From Maricaulis sp034659015 (lineage in GTDB: Bacteria; Pseudomonadota; Alphaproteobacteria; Caulobacterales; Maricaulaceae): DNA of 64,000 nt. The stretch covers positions 1 to 64,000 of the forward strand of contig JAYEGL010000013.1 of NCBI GenBank assembly GCA_034659015.1, written 5' to 3'. Below, in pieces: positions 39,587-48,262 of the stretch. The notes beneath the pieces were generated by a model. It was not told the DNA's origin, did no database searches, and was given only the letters and a program-made list of their open reading frames with translations. Each line of letters starts with the position of its first letter. Within the stretch, counting starts at the first letter, position 1. The position numbers were made by a program, and so were the translations under genes.

Positions 39587-39602
39587 TACCGAATGCTCGG
39601 TA
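39587..39602. promoter_or_regulatory. TetR-type operator-like dyad TACCGA-N4-TCGGTA
   Basis: TACCGAATGCTCGGTA is a perfect inverted repeat with 6-bp arms in the 344-bp gene-free region 39446-39789 between the thioesterase and the double-TetR gene. Together with 39629-39645 it suggests two binding sites, fitting for the regulator encoded next door. A third GCTCGG/CCGAGC dyad overlaps at 39595-39614. No small gene is seen in the interval. Confidence 0.6.
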
Positions 39603-39628
39603 AATGCGCCGAGCGCGTATGATATTCA

Positions 39629-39645
39629 TTCGGTTATATACCGAA
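39629..39645. promoter_or_regulatory. Operator-like dyad TTCGGT-N5-ACCGAA
   Basis: A perfect 6-bp-arm inverted repeat (TTCGGT, TATAT spacer, ACCGAA). It uses the same ACCGA/TCGGT half-sites as the dyad at 39587-39602 but in the opposite arrangement. A further dyad, CTATG-ATG-CATAG, lies closer to the TetR start at about 39708-39720. Confidence 0.55.
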
Positions 39646-39789
39646 AACACGCATACAATTTGCCAACACGCTCGAGCGAGATTTCTGCACATGCACATAC
39701 CGTTTCTGCTATGATGCATAGACAGGCGACATGGCAGAACAGATCGCCGCTCGCGTGACGATAAACACGAACTCTGCTAAGCGAATGAT

Positions 39790-41046
39790 ATGAATGCGAC
39801 CCCTGACACCGTGGACAGCGCGAAGACGCGCCGGTTCCAGCAGAAGCGCGAGCGGATCCTCGATGCAGCCGCCACGCTGATCAACCGGCACGGCGTGCGC
39901 GGCATGACCTTTGTCGACGTGGCGCAGCTCGTGGACCTCAACACGACCAGCATCACCTATTACTTCAAGCGCAAGGAACTGCTTGCAGCAGCGGTCCTGG
40001 AACGCTCGCTGGAACGGATCGAGGCGCTGATCGAGGATGCCGGCCAGGGCCGCACCCCGCAGGAACGCATTGCGCGGTACATCCGCAGCAATTTCGACCT
40101 GCAGGCGGCCATCAATTCGGAAGAGGAGCGTCCGGTTGCGGTCCTCTCGGACATCCGCGCCCTCAACGAGCCCTACAACAGCGATCTGACCGCGCGCTAC
40201 GTGCAGGTCTTCCGCAAGCTGCGCACCTTCTTCGATCCGCCGCGCAACAATCAGGAAAAGGTGCTCGGCACGATCCGGGCGCACGTCCTGGTCCAGAACA
40301 TGTTCTGGCTGCCGGCCTGGATCTCGCAATACTCGTCCGGCGACTATGATCGCGTCTGCAAGCGCCTGATCGAGCTGTTCGAAAACGGGTTCGCGCCGCC
40401 CGGTGCGGCCTGGGAGCCGCAATTCCTGGAGATCGACGAGTCCTCGCTGAGGGTCGGCATCGAGGGCATGCCCGGCAATTTCGCCCGCGCCGCCACCTTC
40501 CTGATCAACGAACGCGGCTATCGCGGCGCTTCGGTCGAGCAGATCGCCTCGGAGCTCAACGTCACCAAGGGCAGCTTCTACCACCATCTGGAAGCCAAGG
40601 ACGAGCTGGTTCTGGAATGCTTCCGCCGAAGCTATGGCCGGGTCTCCCTCGTGCAGCGCGCCGCGACGCGCGCCGGCGGGAGCCACTGGCAGCAACTGGC
40701 CTCTTCGATCGCAACCCTGCTGAACATCCAGCTTTATTCCGAGTTTCCGCTCGTTCGCACGACCGCCCTGCAGGCGCTGCCGACCGAGCTGCGCAACGAT
40801 GTGATCGACCGGTCCAACCGCATGGCCCGGCGCTTCGCCGGCATGATGATCGACGGCATCACCGAAGGCTCGGTCAAGCCGGTCGACCCGCTCATCGCCA
40901 GCCAGGCCGTCATGGGCGCACTCAATTCGGCCTACGACCTTCGCAGCTGGATTCAACCTGTCCCGCCGGCCCAGGCCTTCGCCTATTACGCCTCGACTCT
41001 GGCTTACGGCCTGTTCTCGCCGCCGCCGGAAGCCTATCCGGGCTGA
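39790..41046 (+). CDS. Transcriptional regulator with two TetR domains
   Basis: 418 aa, about twice a usual TetR protein. The first helix-turn-helix is at about 40-62 (MTFVDVAQLVDLNTTSITYYFKRKEL) and the second at about 247-268 (ASVEQIASELNVTKGSFYHHLEAKDEL), each followed by its own helical ligand-type domain. It thus behaves like a fused dimer. The ATG is the first start after several upstream dyads. Lying between a thioesterase and a TonB receptor in a CoA-catabolic region, it probably senses an acyl-CoA and represses some of these genes; this is inference. Confidence 0.9.
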   Translation: MNATPDTVDSAKTRRFQQKRERILDAAATLINRHGVRGMTFVDVAQLVDLNTTSITYYFKRKELLAAAVLERSLERIEALIEDAGQGRTPQERIARYIRSNFDLQAAINSEEERPVAVLSDIRALNEPYNSDLTARYVQVFRKLRTFFDPPRNNQEKVLGTIRAHVLVQNMFWLPAWISQYSSGDYDRVCKRLIELFENGFAPPGAAWEPQFLEIDESSLRVGIEGMPGNFARAATFLINERGYRGASVEQIASELNVTKGSFYHHLEAKDELVLECFRRSYGRVSLVQRAATRAGGSHWQQLASSIATLLNIQLYSEFPLVRTTALQALPTELRNDVIDRSNRMARRFAGMMIDGITEGSVKPVDPLIASQAVMGALNSAYDLRSWIQPVPPAQAFAYYASTLAYGLFSPPPEAYPG

Positions 41047-41079
41047 CCCCCGGGACACCACGCCGTCCCCGTCAAGAAA

Positions 41080-41106
41080 AGGGCCCCGGTCTGCGACCGG
41101 GGCCCT
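41080..41106 (-). terminator. Terminator between the TetR gene and TonB receptor 2
   Basis: AGGGCCCCGGTC-TGC-GACCGGGGCCCT is a perfect 12-bp stem with a 3-nt loop. The minus strand continues with TTTTCTTG, so it terminates the TonB receptor; it may also work for the convergent TetR gene. Confidence 0.8.
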
Positions 41107-41128
41107 TCTGCATGCCTGCAAGGTCCGC

Positions 41129-44056
41129 CTAGAATTCGGTATTCACACCGACACGGAAGACCCGGCCGAGCGGATTGCCCGTGAACGGATCGTAATTGTA
41201 GTCGAGGCGCGCGAAGCTCGGATCCTCGTCCGTGATGTTCAAGGCCGTCAGCGACAAGGTCGTGGCATCGCCGAAGTGGTAGATCAGGTTGATGTCCGTG
41301 GTCACCTGACTGTCGATCGTCGCCCCCTGCATCAGCGTCGGCGCACCCGGGATATTGGTGTTGGGCGCAAAGGGCCCGGTCCCGGCATCCGCCCGCTGAT
41401 CGCGGTAGCTGTCGATATAGTTGACGGTCAGACGGGCATCGAGATCCCCGATCGTATACTCCAGGAAGCCGCGCGCCTTCCACTCCGGCACCGGATAGGC
41501 CGTCGTCTGGAAGTTCAGATAGCCGACGCCATCGAAACCTTCCTGCACGACAACGCCCTCGACGGTTTCCTCGCCGAGCTCGTTTCCGAGCATGTAGGTG
41601 GCGGTAATCCCGGCATTGAGCAGGCCGCCCATCACATCCCCGAAGTCGTAGTTGAGGATGAAGTCGACACCGGAACTGGTCAGGTCGCCGCCATTCACCC
41701 AGCCCGTCCGCACGCGCGAGATGTTGCCGACCGCACACGTTCCGGCACCGGGCACGCCCGCACCGTCGTTGAACTGGAAACGCTCACGCAGGGCGGCAAA
41801 GGCCGGATCCGTGCAGTTGGCCGGATCGGCGAACATGGTCGCAACCATGCCCGAAAGCGGCTCGGCGGTGATCGTGTCCTCGATCTCGTAGCGGAAATAG
41901 TCGACGCTGGCCGTGAACGGGCCGGTATCGACGAGCAGACCGATGGAGTAGTTGGTCGCGGTTTCCGGCGCCAGGTTCGGATTGCCGTAGACATCCACAG
42001 GGCGGAAGCTGTTGGCGATGACCTGGAGCGAGGTCACGTTGCGGTCTTCAAGCTGCTGGGCCGGCGGACCACGGAAAGTGGTTCCCGCCGAACCACGCAG
42101 GGCGAACGTGTCGGTGATCTGCCACCGGGCCGTGACTTTCGGGTCGAAGGTCGAGCCGGTACCGCCGCCATAGTCCTCGAAACGCGCCGCCACCTGGACA
42201 TTGAAGTCGTCCGTCACCGGCAGCTGCAACTCGCCGAACACCGCATAGACATCATTGTCGGCGACCGAGTTGGCGTTCGAGCCCAGGAAGGCCAGCGCGC
42301 CGGTCTGCGGATCGCAGGACGTATTGCCCGTCACCGGTGTGTCGCGGCACGGATTGACCGCGATATTGTTGTTGTCGCCATAGGTCGCCGCGAACTCGTC
42401 GCGCCGGTATTGCGCCCCGACACCGTACATCACCGGACCGCCGGCCATGTCCCAGCCGGTCTCGCCGGAGACCGTGAAGTCGAACACGAAAAGCTCGGTC
42501 TCCAGGAAGCTGCTGGACTGGACGAAGAACCAGTCCACCAGTTCGGCGCTGTTCGGATTGGCGCCGTTGACCTGGTTTCCGAACGGGTTGAGCCACATAC
42601 AGCCATTGGTCCCCGGAGCGGATGTGGTTGGATCGCAGTTCGGCCCGCCATAACCGCCCAGCGCCAGCTGGACCCGATCCCCGAAGGAATCATAACCGTC
42701 GAAGTAGCGCTCGAACTTGTGGTAGGTGACCGCGAACTGGGCCTGCGTGGTGTCGTTGATGTCGAAATTGAAGCCCGACGAGATGCGGAAGGACTCGTTC
42801 TCCCGGCGCCCGATCGACGATCCCAGACTGTCGGGATTGCCCTCGAAAGCCGGATTGCCGCCGGCCAGCATCGGCCGGAAGAGCAGGGTCGGGAACAGAG
42901 CAGCGAGCGTGCCGGGCGGTACAAAGCCCGGATTGTTGGTCGCCATCTCGATGAAGCCCGGATTGTTCGCCGGCACGACGAAGCCGCTGGGCGAACCGCC
43001 GACGACCGCCGAAGGCGCCTGCGTCAGCAGATAGGTCGGCGAGGTCCGGTAGTGCGGGATCTCGTCATTGCCGTAGAGCAGGCTGATATCCCACGACACC
43101 GTGTCGGAAATGTCGACATTCAGCTCGCTGTAGATCTGGTAGCGGTCCTCTTCCTCAACCAGCGCATCGAACCCGGTATACTGGGTCCGGCACCAGCCGG
43201 CCGCAGTGACATAACCGCCCTGATCGGCGCATTGCGGATCGGCGCGCAGCCCGCCGATGGGCGCGACGCCCACGCCGGGAATGAAGCCGAGCGGCAGGAA
43301 GGTTGCGGGATTGCCGCCCCCGGTCCAGCCACCTTCCGGATTGGCCTCGTAGGGCTGGACGGCGAAGTCGCGGTCGACCGCGAGCAGTTCGTCGCGGTGC
43401 TGATAGCCGGCAGCGATCAGGAAACTGTAATTATCCCCCTGGCTGCCCCAGCTTCCGTGCACCGTATAGTCGCCGGAACTGCCGTCGACGAACGTATAGT
43501 CGCCCCCGACCCGGAAGCCCTCCTGGTCCGAACGCGTGATGAAGTTGACCACACCGCCGATGGCATCGGAGCCGTAGATGGCGGCCGCGCCGTCCTTGAG
43601 GATCTCGATGCGCCCGATCGCGGCCTGCGGCAGCAGATTCACATCGACGAAAGGCACGCCCGTGCCCGCGGCGACGAGACGGCGATTGTTGAGAAGCACG
43701 AGGGTGCGTTGCGGGCTGAGGCCGCGCAGATTGATCGAGGCCATACCCTCGGTGGCCTGCGACCGGCTGTCGAACTGATTCGTGTCCCCGATGACGCCAC
43801 TGGATACCGGCAGCGCCTTGATCAGCTCGACGGGCGACGGATTGCCCAGCCGGGCCAGTTCTTCCGACGACAACACGTCGACCGGAAGCGCCGCATCCTC
43901 CGGCGTCCCCTGAATCACGGAACCTGTAACGATAATAACGTCGTCGTCCTGACGCCCCCGGGCGTCGTCTTGCGCAAGCGCCGCGGATCCCAATCCCGCG
44001 GACAGCGCAAGGGCTGTCAGCGCGCTGGACGCGCGCATGAGTCCCTTAACAGTCAT
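41129..44056 (-). CDS. TonB-dependent outer-membrane receptor (second)
   Basis: 975-aa receptor. The signal peptide (MTVKGLMRASSALTALALSAG, cleaved near ALA-Q) is followed by a TonB-box-like DDDVIIVTGS. The plug domain has SINLRGLSPQRTLVLLNNRRL and VEIL-like RIEILKDGAAAIYGSDAIGGVVNF. A large barrel follows and the last residue is F (VGVNTEF). The size and NLRGL/LLNNRR motif match the large receptors common in Caulobacterales-type bacteria. With MFS, dehydrogenase and thiolase-like genes just downstream, it may import a large hydrophobic molecule; the substrate is unproven. Confidence 0.94.
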   Translation of the reverse strand: MTVKGLMRASSALTALALSAGLGSAALAQDDARGRQDDDVIIVTGSVIQGTPEDAALPVDVLSSEELARLGNPSPVELIKALPVSSGVIGDTNQFDSRSQATEGMASINLRGLSPQRTLVLLNNRRLVAAGTGVPFVDVNLLPQAAIGRIEILKDGAAAIYGSDAIGGVVNFITRSDQEGFRVGGDYTFVDGSSGDYTVHGSWGSQGDNYSFLIAAGYQHRDELLAVDRDFAVQPYEANPEGGWTGGGNPATFLPLGFIPGVGVAPIGGLRADPQCADQGGYVTAAGWCRTQYTGFDALVEEEDRYQIYSELNVDISDTVSWDISLLYGNDEIPHYRTSPTYLLTQAPSAVVGGSPSGFVVPANNPGFIEMATNNPGFVPPGTLAALFPTLLFRPMLAGGNPAFEGNPDSLGSSIGRRENESFRISSGFNFDINDTTQAQFAVTYHKFERYFDGYDSFGDRVQLALGGYGGPNCDPTTSAPGTNGCMWLNPFGNQVNGANPNSAELVDWFFVQSSSFLETELFVFDFTVSGETGWDMAGGPVMYGVGAQYRRDEFAATYGDNNNIAVNPCRDTPVTGNTSCDPQTGALAFLGSNANSVADNDVYAVFGELQLPVTDDFNVQVAARFEDYGGGTGSTFDPKVTARWQITDTFALRGSAGTTFRGPPAQQLEDRNVTSLQVIANSFRPVDVYGNPNLAPETATNYSIGLLVDTGPFTASVDYFRYEIEDTITAEPLSGMVATMFADPANCTDPAFAALRERFQFNDGAGVPGAGTCAVGNISRVRTGWVNGGDLTSSGVDFILNYDFGDVMGGLLNAGITATYMLGNELGEETVEGVVVQEGFDGVGYLNFQTTAYPVPEWKARGFLEYTIGDLDARLTVNYIDSYRDQRADAGTGPFAPNTNIPGAPTLMQGATIDSQVTTDINLIYHFGDATTLSLTALNITDEDPSFARLDYNYDPFTGNPLGRVFRVGVNTEF

Positions 44057-44086
44057 AATCTCCTCCCAGACTGCGCGGCTGTTGTT

Positions 44087-44099
44087 TTTTTACATACCG
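44087..44099 (-). promoter_or_regulatory. Shared TonB-receptor upstream motif (copy 2)
   Basis: TTTTTACATACCG (CGGTATGTAAAAA on the coding strand), identical to 31173-31185, stands 31-43 bp upstream of the receptor start. It carries the CATACC half-site that also appears in the dyad at 52390-52403, so it may be a promoter element or a regulator half-site. Confidence 0.45.
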
Positions 44100-44201
44100 C
44101 ACATTCGATTAGAGCAACGAGATTTTACCTAGTCAAGGAAGATCAATCGGCATCACTAGTTATTGCTGGGAATTCGGGTTGCCGTTTCCGTAAACGTCAA
44201 C

Positions 44202-45515
44202 CTATTTCAGATGACGCGGTTCGCGTACCCCGCAAACGAGAACTCCCAGAGCAATCGCCAGGCAGACAATCGAGAGAACGAAGACCGGGACGAGACCGAC
44301 GGTCGCCGCGATCACGCCGCCGATCAGCGGGCCGGCCGTGGCGACCGAAGTCTCCGCGGTGGTCGAAAGCGCCAGGCGCATGGGGATGTCGTCGCGATGG
44401 CCGAATTCGAGCACCAGGGTCGTCACGCTCATCATGTTGCCCGACATCGCCGCGCCCAGGCCGAAAAAGGCAAGCAGGAACTGCCAGGGCGCAACGGCGA
44501 GGATCATGCCCACCAGCGAGAGAAGCCAGACGGCCACCGTGCCGATGAAAGTGATCCGGAAACCCCAGCGATCCCCCATCGTGCCCCAGATCAGATTGGT
44601 CGCCGTGTCCGCGCCCAGGAAGGCCAGGGAGAACAGACCGATCGCCGCCCCGTCGACCTCCATCTGCCGGCCGGCGTGGATGATGCAGAAGGGAATGGCG
44701 ATCCGGCCCATTGTCGCGAAGACCAGGGCGACAAGGAAATTGCGGTAGTCGCGATCCGCCAGAAGAATGGGGAATTCGCGGATGCGCTGGAAGACCGACA
44801 TCTGGGCCTTCACCGTCGGGCTGCTCGGTTCGCGCATGAAGATCCACAGTGCGGTCAGACCGGCACTGGTCAGCAGGAAGGCCATCATGAAGGTGGTGGC
44901 GTAGCCGTTCCCGAACACGTTGGGATCGATCAGATAGACCCCGGCCCACCAGGACAGCCCCGCCGCAATCGCCCCGCCGGCGAGGTTTCGCCAGGCCTGC
45001 AGCCGCCCGCGCAGCCGGATCGGGATCACCTTGGCCAGCACGACCTGGAAGGCGACACGCTGGGATCCCAGAAAAAAGCCGAACAGAAGCAGGAAGAGGA
45101 AGGTCGCGAGGAGCAGGGCATGGCCGGTCAGGAACCAGCCCGCCAGGGCCAGGCCGAGCAGCTGCAGCCGCATCAGCACGCCGATCGTCATGGCGGCCGG
45201 CATGACATGCTTGCGGTGCTCGATCTGCGCCGCGCCCATGACCGGCGAAGCGATGGCCCCGGCCTGGATCAGCGCCTGCCCCATACCCACCATGAAGGGC
45301 GAACCGGTCAGCATGTGCAGATAGGCTGGCACGAAGGTGGGCGCGAAGATCAGGCGGAATCCGGTCATGCCCAGCATGCCGTGGGTGAAGTGCGCGACGT
45401 AGTTCCGTTTCAGATTGCCTTCGACGAACCGGTCATAGGCACGCTCCCGCCCCGCGCCGCCATCCGCGCGAACGCGATTGGCGGACGGGGCGGGATGGTC
45501 GGCGTCGCCGCTCAA
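44202..45515 (-). CDS. Major facilitator superfamily transporter
   Basis: About 437 aa with some 11-12 hydrophobic helices. It shows an MFS loop (GTMGDRWGFRITF) and a large cytoplasmic loop near the middle. The exact start is uncertain: the open frame to 45566 lies in the dehydrogenase gene, and no ATG exists before residue 40. A TTG at 45515, overlapping the preceding stop by 2 bp (TATTGA), is chosen because translation would be coupled. The substrate is unknown. It lies between TonB receptor 2 and the acyl-CoA dehydrogenase pair. Confidence 0.8.
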   Translation of the reverse strand: MSGDADHPAPSANRVRADGGAGRERAYDRFVEGNLKRNYVAHFTHGMLGMTGFRLIFAPTFVPAYLHMLTGSPFMVGMGQALIQAGAIASPVMGAAQIEHRKHVMPAAMTIGVLMRLQLLGLALAGWFLTGHALLLATFLFLLLFGFFLGSQRVAFQVVLAKVIPIRLRGRLQAWRNLAGGAIAAGLSWWAGVYLIDPNVFGNGYATTFMMAFLLTSAGLTALWIFMREPSSPTVKAQMSVFQRIREFPILLADRDYRNFLVALVFATMGRIAIPFCIIHAGRQMEVDGAAIGLFSLAFLGADTATNLIWGTMGDRWGFRITFIGTVAVWLLSLVGMILAVAPWQFLLAFFGLGAAMSGNMMSVTTLVLEFGHRDDIPMRLALSTTAETSVATAGPLIGGVIAATVGLVPVFVLSIVCLAIALGVLVCGVREPRHLK

Positions 45516-46627
45516 TACCCCGCCAGGCGCGCAAAGCGCTCCCGGTGGAAGGCGGCATTGCCCCACGCGTTCTCCAGAATGCGGGCCCGCTTGATGTAGA
45601 AACCCGCATGGTGCTCGTCGGTCATGCCGATCCCGCCATGCAGCTGGATCATTTCACGGGACACCAGGTGCAGCGTGTCGCACGCGGTTGCCTTGGCCAG
45701 CGAGACCTTCTCGGCGACATCGTCACGGCCCGCATCGATCGCTTCCAGCGCGCCCTCGACGACGGAGCGCATCAGCTCGATCTGGGTGAACTGGTTGGCC
45801 ATGCGGTGCTGCAATGCCTGGAAGCGCGAGAGGATCTCGCCGAACTGTTCGCGGGTCTTCAGGTATTCCAGCGTATCCTCGAAGGCCTGAACGGCAAGCC
45901 CGAGCATTTCCGCCGCCGCGCCCGCCCGGGCCCGGTCGAGCACCCGGTCCAGCAGGTCCGCACCGTCCTCCGGGCCGATCAGCGCGTCCGCATCCAGCGC
46001 CACCTTGTCGAAGGTCACTTCGGCATGGCTGCGCGCATCGACCATGTTGCGGGAGGCCCGGCTGACACCCTTGGCATCGGCGGGCACCAGGAAGAGGCCG
46101 ATGCCCGATCCCGTCTGCGCCGCGACGATGAAGACATGCGCGCCATCGCCCTCGGCCACGAAGGCCTTGGCGCCGCCGAGCGTCCATCCATCGCCGGATT
46201 TTTCCGCCTTCGCCGCGATCTTCGCGGGATCGTGGCGCGGCCCTTCGTCCACGGCGAGCGCGGCAATCGCCTCGCCTGAGGCGATCTTCGGCAGCCAGGC
46301 CTGTTTCTGCGCCTCGCTGCCGCCCAGAAGGAGCGCCGAGGTCGCAGCGAGGGAAGACGTCCCCAGCGGGCTGGCGGTCAGCGTGCGGCCTGTTTCCTCC
46401 AGCACGAGCCCCAGGCTGAGATAGCCGAAATCGGATCCGCCATAGGCTTCCGGGACGATCACCCCGGTCCAGCCCATCTCGGCCTGGGCGGCAAAGGCCT
46501 TGGGGTCGAACCCGATCGCCTCGCCGGCATCGCGCACCTTGCGGAACGCCGTGACCGGCGATTTCTCGCGGGCCCAGTCGCGCGCCATGTCGCGCAGCAT
46601 GGTCTGTTCTTCGTTCAGCACGGCCAT
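45512..46627 (-). CDS. Acyl-CoA dehydrogenase subunit (short partner)
   Basis: 371-aa FAD-dependent acyl-CoA dehydrogenase family member (MAVLNEEQTMLRDMARDWA; QFTQIELMRSVVE; MIQLHGGIGMTDEHHAGFYIKRA). The usual active-site glutamate context is not clear and the middle domain is short, as in one half of heteromeric dehydrogenases such as the ChsE1/ChsE2-type pairs. It follows the larger dehydrogenase by 22 bp. Together they may oxidise an unusual acyl-CoA; the heterodimer is inferred from gene order. Confidence 0.85.
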   Translation of the reverse strand: MAVLNEEQTMLRDMARDWAREKSPVTAFRKVRDAGEAIGFDPKAFAAQAEMGWTGVIVPEAYGGSDFGYLSLGLVLEETGRTLTASPLGTSSLAATSALLLGGSEAQKQAWLPKIASGEAIAALAVDEGPRHDPAKIAAKAEKSGDGWTLGGAKAFVAEGDGAHVFIVAAQTGSGIGLFLVPADAKGVSRASRNMVDARSHAEVTFDKVALDADALIGPEDGADLLDRVLDRARAGAAAEMLGLAVQAFEDTLEYLKTREQFGEILSRFQALQHRMANQFTQIELMRSVVEGALEAIDAGRDDVAEKVSLAKATACDTLHLVSREMIQLHGGIGMTDEHHAGFYIKRARILENAWGNAAFHRERFARLAGY

Positions 46628-46649
46628 GTTCGTGTCTCCCCGTCTTATC

Positions 46650-47858
46650 CTACTGGTGGTCCAGCATCCCGAGGATGCGCTTGGCGATCACATTGTTCTG
46701 GATTTCCGTGGTGCCGCCATAGATCGACACCGCCTTGCCCCACAGCCAGCCGCGCGTGGCGCCCAGCTCGGCCTGGCTGAAGCCCTCGCCGGACCAGCCC
46801 AGCCCGTTCATGCCCATGATCTCCAGCGTCAGCTCGGCGCGTTCCTGGGTAATCCGGGCCCCGACATTCTTCAGGATGGAGGAACCCAGCGAGATATTCC
46901 CGCTCTTGGATTCCAGCATCACGCGGCGCGCCGTGGCCTGGAAGGCTTTCGCCTCCATCTCGTGGCGCACGATACGCATGCGCAGATCGGCATCGGCAAT
47001 GCGCCCCTCGGCGTCCGTGCCGACATAGTGCTTGGCGATGTCGGAGAGCGACGGCCCCCGGCCCCGGCCGAGGCTTCCCCCGCCGGACAGGTTGGTGCGC
47101 TCGTGCTGAAGCAGGCGCTTGCCGATCGTCCAGCCGTTTCCGGGCTCGCCGACCAGGTTTTCCTTGGGAACCTTCACATCGGTGAAGAAGGTCTCGCAGA
47201 AAGGCGAGGTGCCGGAAATCATGCGGATCGGCTTCACCTCGACGCCCGGCGACTTCATGTCGAGCAGGATGAAGGAGATGCCTTCATGCTTCTTCGTGGT
47301 GTCGGTGCGCACCAGGGCAAAGCACCAGTCGGCCCATTGTCCGCCCGACGTCCACGTCTTCTGGCCATTGATCAGCCAATGGTCGCCCTTGTCTTCGCAC
47401 TTGGTCTGCAGGCTTGCCAGGTCCGAGCCGGCGCCCGGCTCGGAATAGCCTTGGCACCAGCGGATCTCGCCGCGGCAGATCGGCGGGATGTGGCGTTTCT
47501 TCTGCTCTTCGGAGGCAAACTCCAGCAGGGTCGGTCCGAGCATCATCACGCCCATGCCGCCGATCGGGTTCCAGGCGCCGATCTTGCCCATCTCCTCCTG
47601 CAGAACCCGCGCTTCGGAGAAGCTCAGCCCGCCGCCGCCATATTCGGCCGGCCAGGTCGGCGTGCCCCAGCCCTTCTCGCCCATCGCCTTTTTCCAGGCG
47701 ACGGCCTCGGGATCGGGATCCGATCCGCCCTCGACGGCGGCGAGGACGTTTTCCTTGCCCACCAGGGATTTCGGGAAATTCTCCTTGAGCCAGCCGGCGG
47801 CCTCCTTGCGGAAAGCCTCCAAGGCGTCGGCCGGATTGGTGAGTTCTGCAGTGGCCAT
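46650..47858 (-). CDS. Acyl-CoA dehydrogenase (larger partner)
   Basis: 402 aa. It has the acyl-CoA dehydrogenase core: WPAEYGGGGLSFSEA, the FAD/substrate block CQGYSEPGAGSDLASLQT, KTWTSGGQWADWC, FCETFFTDVKVPKENLVGE, and the C-terminal GLWGKAVSIYGGTTEIQNNVIAKRILG-type segment with the conserved GGTTEIQ. ATG 47858 (MATAELTN) is preferred over the long open frame to 48095, which overlaps the DUF35 gene. It is in the same minus-strand run as the DUF35, thiolase-like and partner dehydrogenase genes. Confidence 0.9.
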   Translation of the reverse strand: MATAELTNPADALEAFRKEAAGWLKENFPKSLVGKENVLAAVEGGSDPDPEAVAWKKAMGEKGWGTPTWPAEYGGGGLSFSEARVLQEEMGKIGAWNPIGGMGVMMLGPTLLEFASEEQKKRHIPPICRGEIRWCQGYSEPGAGSDLASLQTKCEDKGDHWLINGQKTWTSGGQWADWCFALVRTDTTKKHEGISFILLDMKSPGVEVKPIRMISGTSPFCETFFTDVKVPKENLVGEPGNGWTIGKRLLQHERTNLSGGGSLGRGRGPSLSDIAKHYVGTDAEGRIADADLRMRIVRHEMEAKAFQATARRVMLESKSGNISLGSSILKNVGARITQERAELTLEIMGMNGLGWSGEGFSQAELGATRGWLWGKAVSIYGGTTEIQNNVIAKRILGMLDHQ

Positions 47859-47860
47859 GT

Positions 47861-48262
47861 CTAGTCTCCACTCGGCGTGAACGTCGGAACGGGCGGCGCC
47901 CCCTCCTCGGTCGGTTTGAAGGCAATGCGCACCCGCTGGCCGATGGCCAGGCTGTCGGGATCGCAATCGACGATATTGGTGAGAACGGCCGGCCCCTCGT
48001 CGAGCGTGACATAGGCCACCGCGAAGGGCGCGCCCTCGCCGCGGCGCATGACGGAGACCGAATAGATCTCGCCGACACCCTCGCTGGTCACCCACTCCGT
48101 CCTGTCCGACCCGCAGTGCGGACAGAGCGCGCGCGGATAGTAGTGCGCCCTGAAGCAGCTGCGGCAGTTCTTGATCTTTAGCACGCCCTCCGCGGCCGCA
48201 TCCCAGAAGGTCTGGGTTTCCGCGTTCGGCTGCGGGGCGGGATAGCTTCGCTCGCTCATCAT
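47861..48262 (-). CDS. DUF35 OB-fold/zinc-ribbon acyl-CoA-associated protein
   Basis: 133 aa. Zinc-ribbon cysteines C33, C36, C47 and C50 (CRSC, CPHC) precede an OB-fold (IYSVSVMRRGEGAPFAVAYVTLDEGP). DUF35 proteins bind acyl-CoA and partner thiolase-like enzymes, for example ChsH2-DUF35 with the Ltp2 aldolase in steroid side-chain degradation. The start codon overlaps the thiolase-like stop (ATGATGA), strong evidence for a complex. The dehydrogenase gene begins 2 bp after its stop. Confidence 0.88.
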   Translation of the reverse strand: MMSERSYPAPQPNAETQTFWDAAAEGVLKIKNCRSCFRAHYYPRALCPHCGSDRTEWVTSEGVGEIYSVSVMRRGEGAPFAVAYVTLDEGPAVLTNIVDCDPDSLAIGQRVRIAFKPTEEGAPPVPTFTPSGD

